Positions 25,352-33,999 are shown, counted from the stretch's first letter. The stretch is DNA of 64,000 nt from Chryseobacterium populi (GCF_000282115.1 NZ_AKJY01000118.1:17737-81736); one strand, 5' to 3'. Translations and numbers: made by a program. The notes: a model not told the origin generated them from the letters alone.

Positions 25352-27067
25352 TTATGTTAACTGTAGGTCATTTTTCACCTGCTCTATTTTATCATCCAGT
25401 GATGCCAGTTTACTTCTGAAATCCGCCTCAGATGCTATGGAGTCTTTTACCGAAATATAGAATTTTATTTTAGGTTCCGTTCCTGAAGGCCTTACACAAA
25501 CCTTGGTTCCGTCCCGAGTGTAATAAATCAATACATTGGATTTCGGAATATCATTCATAACCAGTTTTTCATTTTTTGAAACCACAAAATTGGTTTGCTC
25601 CTTGAAATCTTTAACTTCTTCCACTAAAGAGCCTGCCAATTGTTTAGGTGGGTTTTCACGGAAGTTTTTCATCATATTCTGAATTTCTTCAGCACCGTCT
25701 CTTCCTTTTCTGACAAGATTCACTAATCCTTCGTAATACATTCCGGTTTCCTGGTAGATTTCAATCATGTACTGATACATCGTTCTGCCATTGGCTTTAC
25801 ACCATGCTGCAATTTCACAGGCTAAAACAATACTTCCACATGAATCTTTATCGCGTACAAAATCCCCGGTCATGAACCCGAAACTTTCTTCTCCGCCACA
25901 TACAAACTTTTCTTTTCCTTCTGCTTCACGGATCATTTTTCCGATCCATTTGAATCCTGTAAGGCCTGCTTTACAGGCAACTCCAAATTTCCGGGCAATA
26001 TCAAAGAAAATATCTGAAGTTACGATCGTAGAGCCAATGAATTCTTTTCCGGTAATTTTCCCCAGCTTTCTCCATTCATTTAAAATATAATAGGTAAGAA
26101 TTGTATTGGTTTGATTACCGTTCAGCAACTGCATTTCTCCATCTAAATTTCTTACGGCAATTCCCAGCCTGTCACCATCCGGATCGGTTCCGATAACAAT
26201 ATCAGCATTCGTAATTTTCGCAAGATCCATGGCCATTTCCAGTGCAGCCGGCTCTTCCGGGTTTGGAGATTCCACGGTAGTGAAGTTCCCGCTTGGAATC
26301 ATCTGTTCTTTTACCAGGTCTATTTTTTTGAACCCGGCTTTCTCCAGTGCTTTCGGAACTGTAGTATATGTTGTCCCGTGGATTGAAGTGAAAACGATAT
26401 TTAAATTTTCTTTTCCAACGTTCTGATAAGTGGAATTTTCGATACAGGCATCAATATACACATCATCCTGCTCAGCTCCTATCCATTCGATGAGATCATC
26501 ATTTCCGTCAAATTTAATTTCATCAAATTTTACAGAATATACTTCATTAATGATCGCTTCATCATGAGGCGGTACAATTTGCGCCCCGTCATTCCAATAC
26601 ACTTTATAGCCGTTGTATTCGGGCGGATTATGAGAAGCCGTTAAAACAATTCCGCCATTACATTTTTTATCACGAACAGTGAACGACAGTTCAGGAGTTG
26701 GCCTGTGATCTTTGAAAAGAAGAACTTTAATTCCGTTTGCCGTTAACACATCAGCCACTAATTTCCCGAATTCTTTTGAATTGTGGCGAACGTCATAAGC
26801 AATGGCAACTTTAATTTCTTCATTCGGAAACTGCTTCAGCATATAATTCGCAAGTCCCTGTGTAGCCTGGCCTAAAGTGTATTTATTTAGACGGTTGGTT
26901 CCGACACCCATAATTCCACGCATCCCGCCTGTTCCGAATTCCAGCTCTCTGTAGAAAGAATCTTCAAGATCAGGAGAATTGCTGTCAATCAATACCTGTA
27001 CAGCATCTTTTGTTTCCTTATCGAATGTATCATTTAACCAAAGTTTTGCTTTTTCTAATGTTGTCAT
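25352..27067 (-). CDS. Phosphoglucomutase/phosphomannomutase family enzyme
   Basis: A 571-residue alpha-D-phosphohexomutase interconverting sugar 1- and 6-phosphates. The phosphoserine loop is TASHNPPEYNGYKVYW; the metal-binding loop is GTDPDGDRLGIAV; the sugar-specificity loop is GGEESFGF; the C-terminal phosphate-binding loop is RPSGTEPKIKFY. The length and N-terminus (FGTGGMRGIMG) fit the long PgcA/PGM2-like subgroup, which uses glucose or deoxyribose phosphates. It supplies sugar phosphates for envelope polysaccharide or central metabolism. The start ATG is at the complement of 27065-27067. Confidence 0.93.
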   Translation of the reverse strand: MTTLEKAKLWLNDTFDKETKDAVQVLIDSNSPDLEDSFYRELEFGTGGMRGIMGVGTNRLNKYTLGQATQGLANYMLKQFPNEEIKVAIAYDVRHNSKEFGKLVADVLTANGIKVLLFKDHRPTPELSFTVRDKKCNGGIVLTASHNPPEYNGYKVYWNDGAQIVPPHDEAIINEVYSVKFDEIKFDGNDDLIEWIGAEQDDVYIDACIENSTYQNVGKENLNIVFTSIHGTTYTTVPKALEKAGFKKIDLVKEQMIPSGNFTTVESPNPEEPAALEMAMDLAKITNADIVIGTDPDGDRLGIAVRNLDGEMQLLNGNQTNTILTYYILNEWRKLGKITGKEFIGSTIVTSDIFFDIARKFGVACKAGLTGFKWIGKMIREAEGKEKFVCGGEESFGFMTGDFVRDKDSCGSIVLACEIAAWCKANGRTMYQYMIEIYQETGMYYEGLVNLVRKGRDGAEEIQNMMKNFRENPPKQLAGSLVEEVKDFKEQTNFVVSKNEKLVMNDIPKSNVLIYYTRDGTKVCVRPSGTEPKIKFYISVKDSIASEADFRSKLASLDDKIEQVKNDLQLT

Positions 27068-27085
27068 ATTCGTATTTTATATCTT

Positions 27086-27140
27086 GGCCGGAAGTTGGAA
27101 GATGGGGGCAGGAAGTCTTCCAGCTTCAAACTTCCAGCTT
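27086..27140. repeat. GGAAG/CTTCC-type repeat, proximal arm
   Basis: Low-complexity stretch with GGCCGGAAGTTGGAAGATGG, then CAGGAAGTCTTCCAGC and ACTTCCAGC. With a similar inverted stretch at 27310-27345 it brackets the decayed four-helix-bundle fragment. Confidence 0.6.
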
Positions 27141-27142
27141 AA

Positions 27143-27289
27143 TTATTCTTTTATTTGGTTTCTAAATGCTATAATCTGATTTATAAGACCATAACTTTCG
27201 CTATATAATTTATTAAAATCTTCTTCTGATTCTGCCAAATAATCAATTTCTCAAATTTGAAACTCATAGATTACTATTTTTGTCATCAT
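27143..27289 (-). pseudogene. Decayed four-helix-bundle protein fragment
   Basis: Reading the minus strand from ATG 27289 gives 12 residues (MMTKIVIYEFQI), an in-frame TGA, then 35 residues EIDYLAESEEDFNKLYSESY and GLINQIIAFRNQIKE to a TAA. The part after the stop aligns by eye with the C-terminal third of the intact protein at 23606 (ATDYISKEEFENLQKPATE then ILKIIRSIIITTKSKN): same DY, EEF/EDF and final hydrophobic helix pattern. The N-terminal two-thirds is missing. It looks like a relic of the same family, bracketed by CTTCC-type repeats. Confidence 0.5.
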
Positions 27290-27309
27290 TGTATTTATGT
27301 GTTTTTAAT

Positions 27310-27345
27310 CCTTCCATCATCCGGCTTCTCTCTTCCAGTCTTTTC
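27310..27345. repeat. CTTCC-type repeat, distal arm
   Basis: CTTCCATCATCCGGCTTCTC followed by TCTTCCAGTC. In reverse complement it resembles the GGAAG-rich stretch at 27086-27120, and it resembles 226-250 (CTTCCAACCTCCGGCTTCTA) directly. Confidence 0.55.
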
Positions 27346-28047
27346 CTAGTCTAGTTTTTTATTCTCAACATGAGTTGTTTTATCAATTTTAAAAGCACGG
27401 ATCGGATCATTATAATACAAAAATTTTGCAGTATTCTGAACCTTCCCTTTTAGTGAGTCTTTAACATTGACTTCTGCATAATTCCCATTTCTGGAATCTA
27501 TATTCAGATTGGTAATTTTCCAGTAAGGGGCAATTAAGCTTGCTGTATCAGAGATTTTGATCACTGCATCCTTAGTTTGCCCTATGAAATTGGCTCTACT
27601 CCGGTTCAGCATTTCAATTTCTGCCCTTCTCGTATTGATCGATCCCATAAAAGTAGCGTTATTTTTTAAATTCAGTCTAAAATTATCCGTTTTTATTTCG
27701 CTTGAAATGTTCATTTCCGCTGAATCTGAAATACTTATTTTTTCAGGGCTGTATTTTGAATAAATGGTAATATTATAAAAATCCACCCCTTTTGTTTCTC
27801 GTGATTCAGTAATAAATAAGCCATCATCCTTTACTTCAATATGAAGGTTTTTATAAATATTAGGATAGGTTTCTACACTCACTAGGTTTTTGGTACCTCT
27901 GACAAAAAATGCCCGGAACTTCCCTTTTAAAAATACATTCTTAAAATTCTCAACGGGAACTTCTTTATTTTCAATATTTCCTTTTGGAGAAATTTTACCA
28001 CAGGAAACAAGCGAAAAAATAATGAATATGTATAATATATTTTTCAT
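27346..28047 (-). CDS. GIN-domain lipoprotein
   Basis: A 233-residue lipoprotein: signal MKNILYIFIIFSLVSC with the lipid cysteine at 16. The mature protein is a repeating beta-structure (VPVENFKNVFLKGKFRAFFV, VSVETYPNIYKNLHIEVKDD, then strands with periodic D/N-S-A) like the parallel beta-helix GIN/DUF2807 (putative auto-transporter adhesin head) domain of Bacteroidetes. It is the last gene of a tight four-gene unit with DUF3667, GT2 and DUF4199 proteins (gaps of 6, 6 and 16 bases). Function unknown; surface-exposed or periplasmic anchoring is likely. Confidence 0.7.
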   Translation of the reverse strand: MKNILYIFIIFSLVSCGKISPKGNIENKEVPVENFKNVFLKGKFRAFFVRGTKNLVSVETYPNIYKNLHIEVKDDGLFITESRETKGVDFYNITIYSKYSPEKISISDSAEMNISSEIKTDNFRLNLKNNATFMGSINTRRAEIEMLNRSRANFIGQTKDAVIKISDTASLIAPYWKITNLNIDSRNGNYAEVNVKDSLKGKVQNTAKFLYYNDPIRAFKIDKTTHVENKKLD

Positions 28048-28053
28048 TGAAAT

Positions 28054-28782
28054 TTAAAATATTTTATAAAAAATTAAAATAATTAATATTACTTCTATAA
28101 GCATTAACAGAGAATGTACTGCAATTCTCCAGATCAGTCCAAATCCGGAATAGGAGCTTTTAAAAGCATTGAAATAGGTAAAAGCAGGAAACAAAATAAG
28201 GCTAAAAACTAAAATTTTGTCTATGATATTTGTTAGTTTCAGTAAGGGATGATAGAGTCCTATTATACTAATGGCATCATCCAGCAATAATATCACTAAA
28301 ATCCCACAAAGGCCTACCGTTGCTATAATAATGTGTTCTGCAAGATTTAATTCAACCCGTTTGAAAAGAGCCCATGCATTTAAAGCCATAACTGGTATTA
28401 ATCCTAATAAACTTGCTTTGGAATATTTAGAAAAAAAACCGATGACATTCGAGTTTTCTTTATTAATATCTATAGAAGCCAGATCCAGGTAAAAATGCAA
28501 TGCCAGTACATTGAAGCCAAACAGGATCAATAATAGGGAAAACAGATTATAATATTTAATTCTTTTCCCGGAAATATAATCCATTGCCATTTTCCCGGGA
28601 CCCAGTAAGATATGCTTTACCGTCCTGAAAAATCTTGCTTCAATATGCCAGATCGACCCTAAAATATCACTGGTCATCAAAGAGTGCGGAGTTATTCTTG
28701 CCGTGTCAGATTTTTGTCCACAATGAGGACAAAACTCATCGAAGATTTTATGGCCACAGTTTAAACAGCTCTTTTTACTCAT
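28054..28782 (-). CDS. DUF3667 zinc-ribbon membrane protein
   Basis: A 242-residue protein with an N-terminal zinc ribbon (CLNCGHKIFDEFCPHCGQ, residues 5-22: two CxxC knuckles) followed by GPGKMAMDYISGKRIKYYNLF, the DUF3667 signature, and four to five membrane helices (about 80-240). The family is common in Bacteroidetes and uncharacterised. It is 6 bases from each neighbour in the GT2-containing operon, so it may act in the same envelope process. Confidence 0.8.
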   Translation of the reverse strand: MSKKSCLNCGHKIFDEFCPHCGQKSDTARITPHSLMTSDILGSIWHIEARFFRTVKHILLGPGKMAMDYISGKRIKYYNLFSLLLILFGFNVLALHFYLDLASIDINKENSNVIGFFSKYSKASLLGLIPVMALNAWALFKRVELNLAEHIIIATVGLCGILVILLLDDAISIIGLYHPLLKLTNIIDKILVFSLILFPAFTYFNAFKSSYSGFGLIWRIAVHSLLMLIEVILIILIFYKIF

Positions 28783-28788
28783 ATAGCA

Positions 28789-29739
28789 TTAAATCACTTC
28801 ATCAATATTATAATTCTTATGCTCTCTATTCGTTCTGATGATCATTTCGCCTAAAAATCCGGCTATAAAAAGTAGCGTCCCCATGATCATCATTGTTAAA
28901 GCAATATAAAACCAGGGATTACTGGTGATAAGGTGTCCGTAAATTCCTCTTGAAACGTCAATCAGTTTTGAAACGCCCAGCCAAAGAGCAGACAGAAAAC
29001 CGAAAATAAACATCAGAGTTCCCACTGCTCCGAAGAAATGCATTGGTCTTCCGCCAAAACGACTTACAAACCAAAGGGTTACCAGATCCAGGAAACCGCG
29101 GATAAATCTTTCTGTTCCGAATTTTGAAGTTCCGTAAGGCCTTGCCTGGTGCTTCACCTCTTTTTCGGTAATTCTTCTGAAACCTGCATTGGCAGCCAAA
29201 ACCGGAATATATCGGTGCATATCTCCATATACATCAATAGATTTTACAACCTGCTTTTTATAAGCTTTCAGTCCGCAGTTAAAATCGTGAAGCTCCACTC
29301 CCGATACTTTTCTTGCTGCTGCATTGAATAGTTTTGAAGGAACATTTTTCGTCATTACATTGTCGAAACGTTTCTTTTTCCAACCTGAAACAATATCGTA
29401 ATTATCCTGAACCACCATATTGTAGAGTTCGGGAATTTCTTCAGGGAAGTCTTGTAAATCAGCATCCATTGTGATGATTACTTCTCCGTTTGCTCTTTCA
29501 AAAGCAGCATGTAAGGCTTGAGATTTTCCGTAATTTCTGGAGAATTTGATTCCGTGGATCTGAGGATACTGAATCTTCAGGTTTTCGATAATACTCCACG
29601 ACAAATCCGTGCTTCCGTCGTCTACAAACCAGACTTCGTATGATAAATTGCTGGTATTGCAGATCGTATTGATCCTTGAAAAAAGCTCTTCCAGAGAGTC
29701 TTCTTCATTAAGCAACGGAATAATTATAGATAGATTCAT
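28789..29739 (-). CDS. GT2 family glycosyltransferase, DPM/GtrB-like
   Basis: A 316-residue inverting glycosyltransferase. The GT-A domain starts LSIIIPLLNEEDSLEELF (3-20) and holds VDDGSTD, the DxD motif in ITMDADLQDFPEEIPEL and HDFNCGLKAYKK. Two C-terminal hydrophobic segments (about 235-260 and 270-300) fit the polyprenyl-phosphate glucosyl/mannosyltransferases that load sugars onto the lipid carrier for GT-C enzymes. Such a donor could feed the GT-C-like proteins at 4.1-9.2 kb, but that link is inference. Second gene of the DUF4199-GT2-DUF3667-GIN operon. Confidence 0.9.
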   Translation of the reverse strand: MNLSIIIPLLNEEDSLEELFSRINTICNTSNLSYEVWFVDDGSTDLSWSIIENLKIQYPQIHGIKFSRNYGKSQALHAAFERANGEVIITMDADLQDFPEEIPELYNMVVQDNYDIVSGWKKKRFDNVMTKNVPSKLFNAAARKVSGVELHDFNCGLKAYKKQVVKSIDVYGDMHRYIPVLAANAGFRRITEKEVKHQARPYGTSKFGTERFIRGFLDLVTLWFVSRFGGRPMHFFGAVGTLMFIFGFLSALWLGVSKLIDVSRGIYGHLITSNPWFYIALTMMIMGTLLFIAGFLGEMIIRTNREHKNYNIDEVI

Positions 29740-29755
29740 TTAAAATTAATAAAAT

Positions 29756-30355
29756 TTATTCTTGATTGATGGTTTCCGGATGAATGGTTTTCGTTCTGAA
29801 AAACGCTCCGAAAAACAGAGACAAAACTACATAAAATATAAGAATTGCGGCAAAATATCCTGAAAAATGACTTGCCGTAAGCATATCTTTTCCTTTAACG
29901 GCTTCAGGAGAAAAGCTTACCGCTCTTTCTTTATATTTCTGGTCTAATTCATCAATGTCTTTTTGATGTTTTAAAATTTTTCTGGCGGATTGATATTCTT
30001 TATCCAGCTCCGATTTTTGTCTCTGAACATATTGGTAATTCAATAACTTTTTGGCATCGGTATCCACAAAATTTAAAAATGAGTAGATGCTGAAAACTGA
30101 AAGGATCCCGCCAATAAACATGGGTACAAAAGCTCTTTTGAAAGCCTGTCTGAAACTTACCGTTCTATGAGTATTCCAATAAGATTTTACAGACCAGAAG
30201 GCTGTGCCCGCATATAAAACCGGAAGAACAAATGCATTCATTTTGAGGGATATATCAAAATAACTGATTCCGGAGAAAAAGTAATATACTACGAAAAAAA
30301 CGATCATAGTAGCGATAAACAGTATAATTCCTAAGGTGGATGGACTTTTCGTCAT
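29756..30355 (-). CDS. DUF4199 membrane protein
   Basis: A 199-residue inner-membrane protein with four hydrophobic helices (about 8-28, 38-56, 72-92 and 165-185) and a charged coiled region between helices 3 and 4 (KKLLNYQYVQRQKSELDKEY on). This is the DUF4199 layout, a Bacteroidetes family usually placed directly upstream of a GT2 gene, as here. First gene of the four-gene unit. No activity is known. Confidence 0.8.
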   Translation of the reverse strand: MTKSPSTLGIILFIATMIVFFVVYYFFSGISYFDISLKMNAFVLPVLYAGTAFWSVKSYWNTHRTVSFRQAFKRAFVPMFIGGILSVFSIYSFLNFVDTDAKKLLNYQYVQRQKSELDKEYQSARKILKHQKDIDELDQKYKERAVSFSPEAVKGKDMLTASHFSGYFAAILIFYVVLSLFFGAFFRTKTIHPETINQE

Positions 30356-30475
30356 ATTTAATTTTTTAGAAAAATTTTGAAAAATTATCAGCCTAAATTT
30401 CAGTAATTTAGCTCTGGTAAAGGATTTTTCAGCCTATTTTTCTTTGATTTTATTTTCAAGTTTATAATTTATTCC

Positions 30476-30483
30476 TATCTTTG
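30476..30483 (+). promoter_or_regulatory. -7 promoter element of SRP RNA
   Basis: TATCTTTG matches TAnnTTTG and ends 4 bases before the predicted 5' end of the RNA; no clear -33 TTG at ideal spacing. Confidence 0.65.
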
Positions 30484-30487
30484 CACC

Positions 30488-30580
30488 GGCAAGTCCTACA
30501 CAACCAGCTCCTGAGAATCCTCCAGGGTGGGAACGCAGCAAAGGTAATCGGTTGTAGCGGTGTGATGTAGATCGCTTGCC
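30488..30580 (+). ncRNA. ffs: Signal recognition particle RNA, small bacterial type
   Basis: A 93-base hairpin RNA; its ends GGCAAG (30488-30493) and CTTGCC (30575-30580) pair. The conserved domain IV is visible: the symmetric-loop strand around TCCAGGGTGGGAACGCAGCA (30521-30540), including the GGAA tetraloop and the AGCA side, then AAGGTAA. It binds Ffh and directs membrane protein targeting. It follows a good -7 element and ends in a run of nine T (30582-30590). It is transcribed opposite to its protein-coding neighbours. Confidence 0.93.
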
Positions 30581-30581
30581 A

Positions 30582-30590
30582 TTTTTTTTT
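30582..30590 (+). terminator. T-run ending SRP RNA
   Basis: Nine consecutive T directly after the closing stem of the SRP RNA hairpin, which itself serves as the terminator stem. Confidence 0.75.
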
Positions 30591-30682
30591 GATAAAAATT
30601 GAAGGTAATTTGATCGTTATCTTTTTTTGTTTCCATACTTTTCAACATATCCATTCTAATTTTCAAATTACCTTTTCGTTAA

Positions 30683-31369
30683 TTAAAATTCAAACTTTTC
30701 ACCCAGCTTAGGTAAGATAAGTTCTACATTTTTATCTGCAAAATGTTTTAAAGCACTTTCATGATTGATTTCTATAGCAGGAAAAGTATCGAAGTGGCAT
30801 CCGATAACTTTCGGAGTTTTTAATAATTCTGCGGCAGCGAAAGACGCTTTTCTCGGGCACATGGTATAATGGCTTCCGATCGGTAAAATAGACAGGTCAA
30901 TATTTCCGTATAATTTAGGGAACAGCTCCATATCAGCCATTACACCGGTATCTCCTGCCAGATACATGTTTTTTCCTTCAGGCAATCTGAAAATATATCC
31001 CACAGGAACGCCTCCGTAGCTTCCATCCGGGAAAGAACTCGTATGATGAGCCGGTACCATGGAAATTTTAAGATCGTCGATTTTTGCCGATCCTCCTAAG
31101 TTCACATCATCTTTATTTTTTGCACTTTTAAAATAAGCACAAACTTCCGGCACTCCGATTACGGTAGCGTCAGGATAATGCTGCAATACTTCGTCTACGT
31201 CAGCAATATGATCCCCGTGAGCATGAGTCAACAGGATATAATCAATTTTCTGAGCCGAGATATCAAATCCCGACTGCTCTTTCTGATAGTTGTAGAAAGG
31301 GTCACACAAAATAGTCTTGTCTTTGTAGGTAAACAAAAAACAGTTTTGTCCCAAGAATTGTATTTTCAT
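30683..31369 (-). CDS. UPF0173-type metallo-beta-lactamase-fold hydrolase
   Basis: A 228-residue metal-dependent hydrolase. The metal-binding motif is LLTHAHGDHIADV (THxHxDH), with further histidines in VPAHHTSSFPDG and the aspartate in LAGDTGVMADME. The C-terminal block IGCHFDTFPAIEI matches the UPF0173 group of the beta-lactamase superfamily. Substrate unknown. Last gene in a close minus-strand run menB - menA - SRPBCC - membrane protein - hydrolase (gaps of 89, 12, 7 and 17 bases). Confidence 0.9.
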   Translation of the reverse strand: MKIQFLGQNCFLFTYKDKTILCDPFYNYQKEQSGFDISAQKIDYILLTHAHGDHIADVDEVLQHYPDATVIGVPEVCAYFKSAKNKDDVNLGGSAKIDDLKISMVPAHHTSSFPDGSYGGVPVGYIFRLPEGKNMYLAGDTGVMADMELFPKLYGNIDLSILPIGSHYTMCPRKASFAAAELLKTPKVIGCHFDTFPAIEINHESALKHFADKNVELILPKLGEKFEF

Positions 31370-31386
31370 AATTTTATTATTTTAAT

Positions 31387-31677
31387 TTAAGTACATGAAA
31401 CTGTTGAGTTGAATGCAATATCATACAACAATAAGCACGTAGGTATTACAACCAGGATCTGAAAAATTAACAATGGTCTTCGAGGTTTAATTTTTCCCAA
31501 TAACAGCAAAGAAGCCATGACTCCGTTTGCAACTATTATTAAGGCAGTTAAAAATGGAATCAGATCAATTTCAAAAACTGACATTCCATGGTTTAATTCC
31601 ATAATCAAATCATATATAAGAAATATCGCTACAATAACAGATACACAAGAAGTGATTGTATAAACTGTATTTCTCAT
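31387..31677 (-). CDS. Small membrane protein of unknown function
   Basis: A 96-residue protein with three hydrophobic segments (about 6-24, 38-62 and 70-88) and little else. No family is recognised. It is spaced 7 bases from the SRPBCC gene and 17 from the hydrolase gene, so co-expression with both is likely. Confidence 0.7.
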   Translation of the reverse strand: MRNTVYTITSCVSVIVAIFLIYDLIMELNHGMSVFEIDLIPFLTALIIVANGVMASLLLLGKIKPRRPLLIFQILVVIPTCLLLYDIAFNSTVSCT

Positions 31678-31684
31678 TGAAGAT

Positions 31685-32131
31685 TTATTTTAAAGGAAAC
31701 TTATCTCCGATCAGATTTAATTGTATTCCGTGTTCCAGGTAAGCTTTACAGCCATCCAAAACCGTTGTAAAACCACCGGTGTTATCATTTACTGTTTTTA
31801 ACAGATCTTCTCCTGTCCGGGTAAATCCATAGCTTTTAATAACGACCAGAGTTCCTTTCTCCATTTCTTTGAATTCATAATCTACATTACTTTTGGGTTC
31901 ACCCCATACTGTTTTTATCATCTGATCCGGAACAATCCTGTTAACCTTTACCTCAGATTTTACGCCGTACATTTCCCATTCCCAGGTTACGGTTTTGCCT
32001 TCTTCTAATTTTCCGGTAGATTTTGTAAACCAGAATTTAGTTGTGATCTCAGGATTGATAAATGCTTCAAAAACATCTTTAACCGGTTTTCTGATAAGCA
32101 TTTGCGCTTCAACATAGATGGTAGAACTCAT
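31685..32131 (-). CDS. SRPBCC (AHSA1-like) domain protein
   Basis: A 148-residue START/Bet v1-like fold protein. Key patterns are RKPVKDVFEAFINPEITTKFWF at the N-terminus (split here; residues 14-35), VTWEWEMYGVKSEVKVNRI, and the C-terminal long helix NTGGFTTVLDGCKAYLEHG. This is the AHSA1/activator-of-Hsp90-ATPase-like subgroup of SRPBCC proteins, which bind hydrophobic ligands. No specific role; it lies directly downstream of menA. Confidence 0.85.
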   Translation of the reverse strand: MSSTIYVEAQMLIRKPVKDVFEAFINPEITTKFWFTKSTGKLEEGKTVTWEWEMYGVKSEVKVNRIVPDQMIKTVWGEPKSNVDYEFKEMEKGTLVVIKSYGFTRTGEDLLKTVNDNTGGFTTVLDGCKAYLEHGIQLNLIGDKFPLK

Positions 32132-32143
32132 AATTGAAATGAT

Positions 32144-33073
32144 TTAGTTAAAAAAATTAAGCCCGATTGCTGTAAGAGTCGCCATCATAAAGGTAAGGAT
32201 TCCAACCTGCTTCAGGAAAGGATCTAATTCTCTGGGTTCTTTTACAGCCATTATTTTTCTTCTCAGTTTCGCAAACGGGATCAACAGGATCATTACAATA
32301 AAAACATAATAATTCTGAGACTGTATAAAACCGTTTAAACCTAAAAATATCAGAATCAGAATTAATGGAAGCTGTAACAGGATCATCTCATAGATCATTG
32401 CATTTCTGAAGCCCAACCTCAGGGCAAAGCTATTTTTTCCTGATAGACGATCGCTTTCAATGTCTCGCATATTGTTCAGGTTAAGAACAGCCATACTCAA
32501 CATTCCGACTGCTGTTCCCGGAAGCAACATATCCCAGCTGAATGTTTTCGTAAACAGAAAATAGCTTCCGCATACTGAAACCAGGCCAAAGAAAATAAAT
32601 ACGAAAAGATCTCCCAATCCCATATATCCGTAAGGCTTTTTACCTACCGTATAACCAATTGCCGCTAAAATACTTGCTACTCCCAATCCTATAAAAATAT
32701 AAAATTCATTCATATATTCCGGAATGAAAGCAACATACAGTAAAGCAATTGTCGCCACAAAAGACAGTACTGAAAAAAGAATAACAGCATTTTTCATTTG
32801 TTTCGCTGTAATTTTCCCTGATGCGACCGCTCTTGCTTCTGCTTCACTGCTTCTTTTTGCATCGGTACCTTTTATTCCGTCACCATAATCATTCGCATAG
32901 TTTGACAGGATCTGGTACAGTAAAGTAACCAGAAGGGCCAAAGCAAAAATTCTCCAGTCCCAGATTCCTCCTTCTCCGTATAACCTCCATTTGGCAATAA
33001 AAGCCCCCATAATAATTCCGCTTAAAGAAAGCGGCAATGTTCTCAGCCTTGCGGCTTTTATCCAATCTTTCAT
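32144..33073 (-). CDS. menA: 1,4-dihydroxy-2-naphthoate polyprenyltransferase
   Basis: Attaches the polyprenyl tail to dihydroxynaphthoate to give demethylmenaquinone; integral inner-membrane UbiA-family enzyme with about eight to nine helices. The prenyl-diphosphate/Mg2+ motifs are NYANDYGDGIKGTD and NNMRDIESDRLSGK. I place the start at ATG 33073 (309 residues, MKDWIKAARLRTLPLS). An in-frame start at 33106 would add 11 residues read out of an intergenic repeat and is unlikely. menB is 89 bases upstream, supporting the assignment over other UbiA enzymes. Confidence 0.93.
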   Translation of the reverse strand: MKDWIKAARLRTLPLSLSGIIMGAFIAKWRLYGEGGIWDWRIFALALLVTLLYQILSNYANDYGDGIKGTDAKRSSEAEARAVASGKITAKQMKNAVILFSVLSFVATIALLYVAFIPEYMNEFYIFIGLGVASILAAIGYTVGKKPYGYMGLGDLFVFIFFGLVSVCGSYFLFTKTFSWDMLLPGTAVGMLSMAVLNLNNMRDIESDRLSGKNSFALRLGFRNAMIYEMILLQLPLILILIFLGLNGFIQSQNYYVFIVMILLIPFAKLRRKIMAVKEPRELDPFLKQVGILTFMMATLTAIGLNFFN

Positions 33074-33100
33074 AGTTTTGTATAATGTAGGATGTAGGAT

Positions 33101-33151
33101 GTACAATGTAAAAAGCGTAATGTTATATCATGAATACATTTTACATTGTAC
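33101..33151. repeat. 13-bp inverted repeat between menB and menA
   Basis: GTACAATGTAAAA (33101-33113) and TTTTACATTGTAC (33139-33151) are exact reverse complements with a 25-base loop; the left arm is preceded by GGATGTAGGATGTA direct repeats. No T tail follows on the minus strand, so it is more like the other paired intergenic repeats than a terminator. Confidence 0.75.
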
Positions 33152-33162
33152 TTTTTACAATC

Positions 33163-33999
33163 TTAAGATATCCATTGATTTTCTCCGAAGTCAGGTTTTC
33201 TTTTTTCAAGGAATGCATTTCTTCCTTCTTTTGCTTCTTCCGTCATGTATGCCAAACGGGTCGCTTCTCCGGCAAATACCTGCTGCCCTACCATTCCGTC
33301 GTCGGTTAAATTCATTGCAAATTTCAGCATTCTGATTGAAGTCGGTGATTTTGCTAAAATTTCCTGAGCCCATTCGTAAGCAGTATCTTCCAATTCTTCG
33401 TGAGGAATTACGGCATTTACCATTCCCATATCCAAAGCTTCCTGAGCAGAATAGTTTCTTCCTAAAAAGAAGATTTCACGGGCCTTCTTCTGTCCTACCA
33501 TTTTTGCCAGATAAGCGGAACCATAACCACCGTCAAAGCTTGTAACATCTGCATCAGTCTGTTTGAAAATAGCATGCTCCTTACTTGCTAAAGTAAGATC
33601 ACAAACCACATGAAGTGAGTGTCCGCCACCTACAGCCCAACCCGGAACTACCGCGATTACTACTTTCGGCATAAAACGGATCAGGCGCTGAACTTCCAGA
33701 ATATTCAAACGATGTCTTCCGTCTTCACCTACATACCCCTGATGTCCTCTGGCTTTCTGGTCACCTCCGCTACAGAAAGCCCAGCCACCGTCTTTAGGGC
33801 TTGGCCCCTCTCCTGATAACAAAACAACACCTATTGAAGAATCTTCATAGGCATCATAAAAAGCATCGTATAATTCTGAAGTCGTTTTGGGTCTGAAAGC
33901 GTTACGGATCTCCGGTCTGTTGAAAGCAATCCTGGCTACTCCATTACATTTTTTATAGGTAATATCTTCGTATTCTTTGGCAGTTTTCCACTCGATCAT
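33163..33999 (-). CDS. menB: 1,4-dihydroxy-2-naphthoyl-CoA synthase
   Basis: Crotonase-fold enzyme that closes the second ring of naphthoate from o-succinylbenzoyl-CoA in menaquinone synthesis. Start at ATG 33999 gives 278 residues and the usual N-terminus MIEWKTAKEYEDI; an upstream start at 34020 adds seven atypical residues. Recognisable parts are FNRPEIRNAFRP, the oxyanion-hole block GWAFCSGGDQKARG, PGWAVGGGHSLHVVCDL and the catalytic SFDGGYGSAYLA. Followed by menA after an 89-base repeat-filled spacer. Upstream 34000-34270 shows nothing beyond AT-rich DNA. Confidence 0.96.
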   Translation of the reverse strand: MIEWKTAKEYEDITYKKCNGVARIAFNRPEIRNAFRPKTTSELYDAFYDAYEDSSIGVVLLSGEGPSPKDGGWAFCSGGDQKARGHQGYVGEDGRHRLNILEVQRLIRFMPKVVIAVVPGWAVGGGHSLHVVCDLTLASKEHAIFKQTDADVTSFDGGYGSAYLAKMVGQKKAREIFFLGRNYSAQEALDMGMVNAVIPHEELEDTAYEWAQEILAKSPTSIRMLKFAMNLTDDGMVGQQVFAGEATRLAYMTEEAKEGRNAFLEKRKPDFGENQWIS

